Origin: Aspidapion aeneum
Taxonomy: Eukaryota > Arthropoda > Insecta > Coleoptera > Brentidae
Reading direction: 5' to 3'
DNA: 64,000 nt
Assembly: GCA_963576565.1 (NCBI GenBank)
Contig: OY755047.1
Span: 30,169,351-30,233,350, forward strand
Shown: piece after piece, positions 57,606 through 64,000 of the stretch
How the letters are laid out: each line of letters starts with the position of its first letter
Numbering within the stretch: the stretch's first letter is position 1
Position numbers and translations under genes: made by a program
The notes under the pieces: generated by a model
What the model was told of the DNA's origin: nothing
Databases searched by the model: none
The model's input: the letters and a program-made list of their open reading frames with translations, nothing else

Positions 57606-58107
57606 CTAAAACGAAGGGTGTTTTTGTTTTTCTTTATTTTAGGTTATAAAAAAGCATCGAGATTTGTTTAATTTTAATATTTTCAAAATACCTATTTTGT
57701 CAAATTAACAACTAATTTTATGTTATTTTGTAATTAATAATTCATATAATTTATTTAATTTAAGTATATCATCTGAGTGTTTTGTTTAAAACAGATATGT
57801 TTTAAACAGTGTTTTTTATCTTGTCTTTTTTTCTTTAGGTATAATAATTTAATATTTTTATGATCTAGGTTTGACGAAGCACTTTCCATAATTAATATTA
57901 TTTTATGTTTCAGCGTAAAGTAAACGATTTTTTAGATAAAAAACTATGATATAACATTTAAACAAAGCTACAGCAGAAGCCATGAAGCGAAATAGCTTCA
58001 TGGTAGAGCCGACTAAGTAGGTTCTTGTAGCTGTTGGCGGATACAGTTTTTTTGGAGTTTTGTTTTGAACTCAACCACTGATCATATTCTTCCTTGTTAT
58101 GTTATAG

Positions 58108-58137
58108 TACAACACAGCCGGCGCCACACCTCGACAA
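58108..58137 (+). CDS. Moca-cyp: large cyclophilin, 30-nt microexon (coding exon 4)
   Basis: This is a 30-nt exon between acceptor GTTATAG and consensus donor AA|GTAAGT. It takes the AT left by exon 3 to make Ile126, encodes TTQPAPHLD (127-135), and leaves AA, which with the first base of the next exon makes Asn136. Joined, the protein reads ITTQPAPHLDNVHVVFG, exactly the stretch expected of Moca-cyp-type cyclophilins. Without it the fold would lack the loop carrying the CypA Trp121 position, which is His133 here as in PPIG and NKTR. It is far too short for ORF finding and was located by what was missing from the domain. Introns on both sides are 1.6 and 5.1 kb. Confidence 0.93.
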
Positions 58138-58255
58138 GTAAGTAAATCGAAATGTAGTCTTATTTATACAAGTTCATCCAATTTCGCACCATCAATTACT
58201 TACTTTAAAGGGATCTTTATCCAACGTCAGAAAGGACAATAGAAAAATTTTTAAA

Positions 58256-58490
58256 TAAAAAAAACACCCAACTGCTAAATTTACTTCTAAGTACTAGTTG
58301 CAATTGAGTACAAAATTGATAGGTATACCTATAATGTACGACATGCTTCAACTTTTAGTTTTGATGCCCAAAGCACACTTTCGAAATTATACAGTTTTGT
58401 ATTTTCATGATTCAGGTTATTAGGTAATTTAGTACCCAACTGCGACTAGAAGTTACAAGTAAATTTAGCAGTTGGGTGTTTTTTTTTTAA
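58256..58490. repeat. foldback repeat with ACCCAACTGC ends
   Basis: AACACCCAACTGCTAAATTT at about 58262 is mirrored by AAATTTAGCAGTTGGGTGTT near 58462-58482. The arms are about 55 bp. The same end (GCAGTTGGGT) recurs near 59025. Confidence 0.8.
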
Positions 58491-58574
58491 TTTAAAATTT
58501 AATTTAAAAGCACGTGTAAATTTTCTACGGACGCGAACAGTGTTACCTTCCATTGAGTGAAGGAGGTGGAGGAG

Positions 58575-58862
58575 AGAACTAGTAAAATGGTGTCAAAAAA
58601 AATCTTGAAACATGTGCCGAAAGAATTTTTGAAATCGCTCTAAATTTGTGAAAGGTATAGCTACAACTATTACTAATAAGGAGGGGGGGAGAAGAGAGGG
58701 AGGGGAAAACTAGTAAAATGATGTTGGAAAAAAGTCTTCAAGTGTACACAACGAACTTTTGAAATCGCTTTATTTGTTAGAGTTATAGCTATAACTATTA
58801 CTAATAAGGATGGCGGGGAGGAGAGAGGGCGAGGCGGGGGAAGGTTGCACTAGTAAAATGGT
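58575..58862. repeat. ~135-bp imperfect tandem repeat with purine-rich spacer
   Basis: ACTAGTAAAATGG-type starts lie at 58578, 58709 and 58849, with shared TTTTGAAATCGCT and ACTATTACTAATAAGGA. Each unit ends in a G/A-rich run (GGAGGGGGGGAGAAGAGAGG). Confidence 0.8.
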
Positions 58863-59744
58863 GCGGTTCGGTTCGGTTAATAGCCTATAGCACCTTCGGG
58901 ATCAGTAGCAACCCAACGACATCTTTGTTGTTAAAATAAGTTCAGCCGTTTAGCCTTTAGCGTGACACAAACATATTTACTTACATAACAACCGAAAAAC
59001 ATTACCCTTTCTTTCGCCGTGCTGCAGTTGGGTAAAAAAATCGTCCAATATCTTAAAAGAAGAGAGCGTAACAGTCGAATTTCAGAAACGGATTTATTAA
59101 TATCCGGACATTATCAGAAACGTCATTCATCAAAACAAGACATTAGCATAATCGTATACTAAAGTTTTGTATAACTTCTTTTCTCAAAACCAGACAAAAG
59201 CATAAAGGACAATATCATAAAAAGGTTTTGGCTTGTGTGCTGTTAACCTAAAGGAAATTGATACTGAACTGCTATACAATTGAAGCGTCCTTCCCTGCAA
59301 TTTCCATAGCCCATTTTAAGCAACCAAAGAAGAGCGGAAACAGTCGATTATTTCTTAAACTCTACAAGATATGAAACAAAGTTAAATACAAAAGATGTAG
59401 GGCTTTAAAATGTTTACTAAGCAGTATTCATTTTAACACCTTGTATATAAGTTCAATCCTTCCTTTAATTCTCAGAAAAGTTTGTTAAAACAGTGTACCT
59501 AAATTCAATAGTTTCCGAGTTTTTAAGTTTTTAAATTAATGCATTTACATAAAACTTCGATATTTTATTAATCATTGGTACAGAGTTGGCAATAAAACTT
59601 AGAATTTCTTATGCAAATACATTGTTTTTAAAACTTGCTAAATCAGTAACAGTTGAACTTAGGTACATTATATTTTAGCGGACTGTGCTTAGAATTGAAG
59701 GCAGAATTGAAATATAGAAGAATAAACAGGGTAATCCGTTTAAA
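58863..59744. other. intronic stretch without recognised feature
   Basis: I see no coding motif here. A repeat-like segment (GGTTCGGTTCGGTTAATAG, near 58865, to GCAGTTGGGT, near 59033) may be one end of the foldback family at 58256. Confidence 0.4.
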
Positions 59745-60350
59745 AAAAAATACTCTGCCCATATATGGGCACCTAAGCTCACACTAGGTACTATAGTTAT
59801 AGTGTATGTGTGAGCTAATATAGCTAAAAACTGAAATATATTTTATTTGTCGTTTGATATCACACAAGCCATGTTTTGACTTAAACTCTAATTTGTGAAA
59901 TTTACCCTCAGCCTTTTTTTTAAACTAAAATGTATTTTTTTGAACTCCAGATAAATTACCTTTCGTTTGATATCACACACTTAAACTCTAATTTTTGAAA
60001 CCCTTTTATTTGGCTTGCGTTTGATGGATTTTGTTCATTTTTAAATGGGACCATCTCGACCAGAGACCCAGTCTAGTTACCAAATTTCATTTAAATCTGG
60101 CAAGCAGTTTTTGAGTTATGCACGTTGGTCCTTACAGACAGACAGACGGCATAACAAAAAAGTTTAAAAATCATCTGAAACGCAAAGATATATAATTTTT
60201 TTTTAAATCGGAGCAACTTTTTTTTTGCGAAAAAATTAGGATCACCATAGCTCACACTACTCTAGTATCGTAGTAGTGTGAGCTAATACTACAGGATAGT
60301 AGTAGTGTGAGCTAATACTATAGGATAATAGTAGTGTAAGCTAAAATGTG
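59745..60350 (-). repeat. antisense copy of the ~600-bp TAGCTCACACTA repeat
   Basis: It starts AAATACTCTGCCCATATATGG, and the reverse complements of the landmark blocks follow. It ends with three short repeats of the GTAGTGTGAGCTAATACTA type (60265-60350). Confidence 0.8.
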
Positions 60351-61305
60351 TCAGGGATTTATGCTCAACCCTGCACATCCAAAATGATTATTGCTTAGTT
60401 GACCTTTTAAAACCATACAACTTAAAATAGTAGACTGTTTCCATCATCGACTGTTTAATCAGCTTTCCTGTATACATGGTGTCATGGCAGCCGGATTTAT
60501 CTCGGAAACTACTACAGCTACGACTTTTGTATTTTTTTTAACAAAATCGGGCATGCGAATTCCCCTAAAATATTTTTGTTTCTGTACCTGCGCGCTAGTA
60601 GCAGCAATCACATCTTGTGACTAGAAAATTTGATTTTTTTTGCGAAACTCGACGATAAACAGACATAAATTATACCATATTCAAATTTCTTAAAAAATTC
60701 TGCATAATTTAGACCTCTTTGTCACTTCCCCACAGAGAGGAAATGAAAATGTAACAGCAAAAAAAAATTGTAGAAGCAAAATTTCGGACTTCCATTGTAG
60801 GTATTTGTTTTACACACCATGTTTCGACTAGTAAGTATCTCTAACCGTTTTCAAGTGTAAACTAAACAATCAAGTCTACAGTCTACTACTTATACTACTT
60901 TGTGTGCCGTCAGGTATGACGACTCGCCCCTTTTTATCTTAAGATGCTTGTTTTCTATAAGGACTGTTTTCTATATATTTGGTATGTCCGTGTTTGGTTG
61001 ATCGAAAACTTTGTTGTTCTGTATTATAAATGCAGCTTCAATTTCGTTTTCGCCAATACGACTCCTTATGCAACACTTTAGCTTCAGACCATTGAATCCT
61101 GTGGTCTCAAGCTAAAGTTTTGCATAAGGAGTCGCATTGGCGAAAATAAAAGTTTATTGAAGCCTGCATTTATAATGCAGAACAAAAACGTTTTTAGTTA
61201 ACCAAGCATGCATATACCAAACATAGCGAAACCACTCCTTACGAAAAACAAGCGGATTAAAAAAGGGGGCGGGCCGTCACGCCTGACTTCACACCAAGTA
61301 GTATA

Positions 61306-61333
61306 CCGGGTGGGCTTTTTTCATTATAACTTG

Positions 61334-61402
<69 letters not shown>

Positions 61403-63159
61403 CGTCGATTTTAATGGGACAAACTGCACTTGGCAGACAATTAATCAGAGTTTTGACTGTGTATATTTTTTTGTCCGCCATCTGAAAATCCAAGATGGCG
61501 GACAAAATTAAATTGTACCCTTCAAAGATGCTCGTTTATTCTTGTGTTTCGATATTTTAATTATTTTTTAAAATTAGTAAAAAAACTGCATTCTTGCCAC
61601 GTACAACACGGTATGAATCAGCAAAATCGGTTTGGTGGTTCTAAAAAAAATACTTTTGTTTCAACCATTGTTTTGAATATTATATGATTGCCTTGCCAAT
61701 CATGTCTGCATTTATTTAATTATAAGTTCATTACTACCGAACCGATTTTAATAAAATAAAAAACATCCTGGTGAGAATTGATTGCTTTTAAAGATCATTA
61801 TCAAAATTTATCGCTATCTTAAAATTTAAGAAGGCGGACAAAATCATACTTGATTCTTCAAAATGGCGTGTTTATTCTTATTTTCTAAAAATCTACTATT
61901 TACTTTTCTCCCGCTTAACAAGGTAGAAAGTAATAAAATCGGTTAAGTGGTTCTCATAAAATATGATTTTGTTTTAACTATTGTTTTTACAGATTACACG
62001 ATTGCATTGCCAATCCTGTTTGCATTCAGTTCTTTATAAATTCATTCTTACTGAACGGTTTTAATAAAATAAAAAACATCATGGTGCAATCTGATTGATC
62101 TTTAAAGTTTGCACCATGATGTTTTTTTATTTCAGTAAAATCGGTTCAGTAATAATGAATTTATAAAGAAATGAATGCAGACAGGACTGGCAATGCAATC
62201 GTATAATTTGTAAAACAATGGTTAAAACAAAATGAGATTTTGTGAGAACCACTAGACCGATTTTATTAATTTGTACCTTTTTATGCGGGAGAAAAGTAGT
62301 TTTTTTAATAAATGAAAACCTAAAACATTCTTGGAAAATAAGAATAAACACGCTATTTTGAAGAATCAAGTATGATTCTGTCCGACATCCTAAATTCTAA
62401 GATGGCGGAAAATTTATTTAAAGAGCAATCAATTCTTACCATGATTTTTTTTTACTTCACTAAAATCGATTTAGTGAATTTATAAGGAAATGAATGCAGA
62501 CAGGATTGGCAATGCAATCGTAGAATCTGTAAAACAATGGTTGAAACAAAAATAGATTTTTTGAGAACACCAAATTTTAATTGTTTGTATCTCGTTTGTG
62601 GGGTAGTAGTGTTTTTCTACAAATTAAAAAAAAACTAAAATATTTTCGAAAAATAAGAATAAACACCGCCATTTTAAATTTTAATATGGCGATACACTTT
62701 GATCATAATCTTTAAAAAGCAATCAATTCTCACCAGGATGTTTTTTATTTCATTAAAATCGGTTCAGTAGTAATGAATTCATATGGAAATGAATGCAGAC
62801 ATGATTGGCAAGACAATCGTATAATATGCAACACAATGGCTAAAACAAAAAAAAAATTTTTTAGAACCAATAAACCCATTTTGCTGATTTGTACCTTGTT
62901 GTGTGTGGCAAGGATGCAGCTTTTTCAACAATTTAAAAAAAATAACAAAAACATGTTCGCAGCACAAGAATAAACGAGTATCTTTGAAGGGTACATTTTA
63001 ATTTACCCCGCCTTCTTGGATTTTGAGATGGCGGACAAAAAAAAATATTCAAAACTCTGATTAATTCTCTACCAAGTGCAGTTTGTCCCATTAAAATCGA
63101 TTGTTTAGTTCAAAAGCTATAATGAAAAAAAATTGTCCGGTTTTTTTTGGCCCACCCGG
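61306..63159. mobile_element. 1.85-kb near-complete palindromic TIR element, TA duplication
   Basis: The ends CCGGGTGGGC and GCCCACCCGG are flanked by TA (61304-61305 and 63160-63161). The empty site is known from the Penelope copies (AAGTAGTATAAGTAGTAG), which proves the boundaries. The left half is an imperfect reverse complement of the right half over most of its length, with the centre near 62105 (CATGGTGCAA...TTTGCACCATG). Each arm is itself built of ~350-bp sub-repeats (CCATCTGAAAATCCAAGATGG, GCATTGCCAATC, TTTTAATAAAATAAAAAACA). No transposase is seen. Confidence 0.9.
61336..61400. repeat. AT dinucleotide microsatellite
   Basis: About 65 bp of uninterrupted TA repeat near the left end of the palindromic element. 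The copy at 63615 lacks it. Confidence 0.97.
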
Positions 63160-63282
63160 TAAGTAGTAGCCTGTAGACTGGACACTGTTAGTCCGAAATT
63201 TTGTTTCTACTTAATCATTGTCTACAAGTTTCACACTATTGTTGCTAAAGATGACTCTCTCAAAACGAATTGACATTTTTAG

Positions 63283-63422
63283 TGTCCATGTGGTATTCGG
63301 ACGAGTAGTAGCCGGGATAGACGTAATACGACAGATCGAAGGATTGCCAGTGGATGCCAACAGTCGACCTCTGCAGGACGCCAAGATCATTAAGTGTGGC
63401 GAGCTTGTGAAGCAGTTTAAAG
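63283..63422 (+). CDS. Moca-cyp: large cyclophilin, coding exon 5 (end of PPIase domain)
   Basis: The acceptor ACATTTTTAG ends at 63282 and the donor AAAG|GTAGCA follows 63422. Its first base completes Asn136, and 46 codons follow (VHVVFGRVVAGIDVIRQIEG, then LPVDANSRPLQDAKIIKCGE), closing the cyclophilin fold at about residue 178. His138 corresponds to CypA His126. EGLPVD.NSRPLQDA is characteristic of arthropod Moca-cyp proteins. One base is left over for a downstream exon outside the window, where the linker and RS-rich tail should begin. The open frame extends left of the acceptor into Penelope-derived sequence, which is not coding. Confidence 0.93.
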
Positions 63423-63614
63423 GTAGCACTACTTTTTTTTTCTTAAGTTTATTTTCCTGAAAAAATATCAAAGGGTCAAAAAATAGTTTTTACTCAGTTA
63501 TCCAGCAAAGGAAATTTTGTTGTCTACGACAAAGTATAGAACAGATTTTTTGGTTTGTGCTTAGTTTTTAAGAAGATCGGGTGAAACATGTAAAAAAAAA
63601 AAATTAAAATTATA

Positions 63615-64000
63615 CCGGGTGGGTAAAAAAAAACAGACCAATTTTTTTTTCATTATAACTTTTGAACTATACCATCGATTTTAATGGAACAAACTGCACT
63701 TGACAGAGAACTAATCAGAGTTTCGACTAAATATATTTTTTTGTCCGCCATCTGAAAATCCAAGATGGCGGACGAAATTAAATTGTACCCTTCAAAGATG
63801 CTCGCTTATTCTTGTGTTGCGAACATGTTTTAATTATTTATTTAAATCAGTAACAAAGCTGCATTCTTGCCACGCACAACAAGGTATGAATCAGCAAAAT
63901 CGGTTCGATGGGTCTAAAAAAAATATTTTTGATTCTGCCATTGTTTTGCATATTATACGATTGCGTTGCCAATCATGTATGCATTTATTTATTTATAACT
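63615..64000 (+). mobile_element. second copy of the CCGGGTGGG palindromic element, cut by the window end
   Basis: TA at 63613-63614 is followed by CCGGGTGGGTAAAAAAAAAC and then the same sequence as 61400-61700 (GTCCGCCATCTGAAAATCCA, CCCTTCAAAGATGCTCGCTT). It lacks the AT microsatellite. Confidence 0.9.

Larger units (their letters stand above)
60765..63240. mobile_element. Penelope-like remnant, palindromic, split by a TIR element
   Basis: Sequence 60775-61100 is the antisense Penelope 3' end (compare 10750-11090). It flips near 61105, and 61108-61305 is the sense 3' coding end (TTTTGCATAAGGAGTCGCAT, GGGGGCGGGCCGTCAC). The sense copy resumes at 63162-63235 (GTAGTAGCCTGTAGACTGG to TCTACAAGTTTC) after the insertion 61306-63159. 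It is head-to-head like the composite at 10710-13810 but lacks the RT. It ends about 45 bp before cyclophilin exon 5. Confidence 0.8.

Noticed and set aside
61257..61505. Minus-strand ORF across the AT microsatellite
   Set aside because: It is an artefact of an alternating Tyr-Ile dinucleotide repeat.
63218..63282. Coding sequence before the exon 5 acceptor
   Set aside because: The open frame is Penelope-derived and does not match the cyclophilin fold, while the microexon at 58108 supplies the missing residues.

Overview
This is a eukaryotic, AT-rich, intron-bearing and repeat-saturated window, most likely from an insect genome; a beetle is a guess I cannot test. Two host genes can be followed by splice sites and reading phase, both on the + strand. 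Nearly everything else is transposable-element DNA lying inside or between their introns. There is no prokaryotic gene, rRNA, tRNA or CRISPR array that I can support.

Host gene 1 (2591-18087) is the 3' part of a Pro/Ser/Lys-rich, probably nuclear protein that I do not recognise. It has five phase-compatible exons at 2591-2770, 5269-5402, 5675-5776, 6121-6311 and 17835-18087. The 11.5-kb last intron holds a Harbinger-type non-autonomous element (6621-7745), a foldback element, a Penelope-like retroelement (10710-13810) and a ~2.2-kb foldback with an RTE-like LINE inserted in one arm (15118-16204).

The intergenic stretch 18088-48000 holds foldback repeats (20191-20590, 20991-21500) and a tandem array of a ~1.1-kb unit (22750-42245). 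The array is split by a degenerate BEL/Pao element (25938-40826). That element has a younger BEL/Pao element inserted in its 5' LTR (26105-33536, minus strand, 811-bp LTRs) and a jockey-like LINE in its leader (33575-35376). Next come a small non-autonomous LTR element whose body carries eight ~120-bp tandem repeats and a gag-like fragment (42525-45371), and a pogo/Tigger remnant (46981-47628).

Host gene 2 (about 48060 to beyond the window end) encodes a large-cyclophilin of the PPIG/NKTR/Moca-cyp type. The whole 182-residue peptidyl-prolyl isomerase domain is recoverable from exons at 49499-49681, 54620-54725, 56453-56540, a 30-nt microexon at 58108-58137, and 63283-63422. The expected RS-rich tail would lie to the right of the window. 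Its introns hold many elements with target duplications: TA-flanked MITEs, an unclassified 2.3-kb TIR element with an unusual ORF and dense subterminal repeats (50134-52419), a 600-bp dispersed repeat family, a Penelope remnant, and a 1.85-kb near-complete palindrome (61306-63159) of a family with a second copy running off the window end.

The most novel-looking items are the 50134-52419 element, the 120-bp-repeat LTR element, the giant palindromic CCGGGTGGGC family, the head-to-head Penelope composite and the interrupted 1.1-kb array. The best gene-model result is the microexon.
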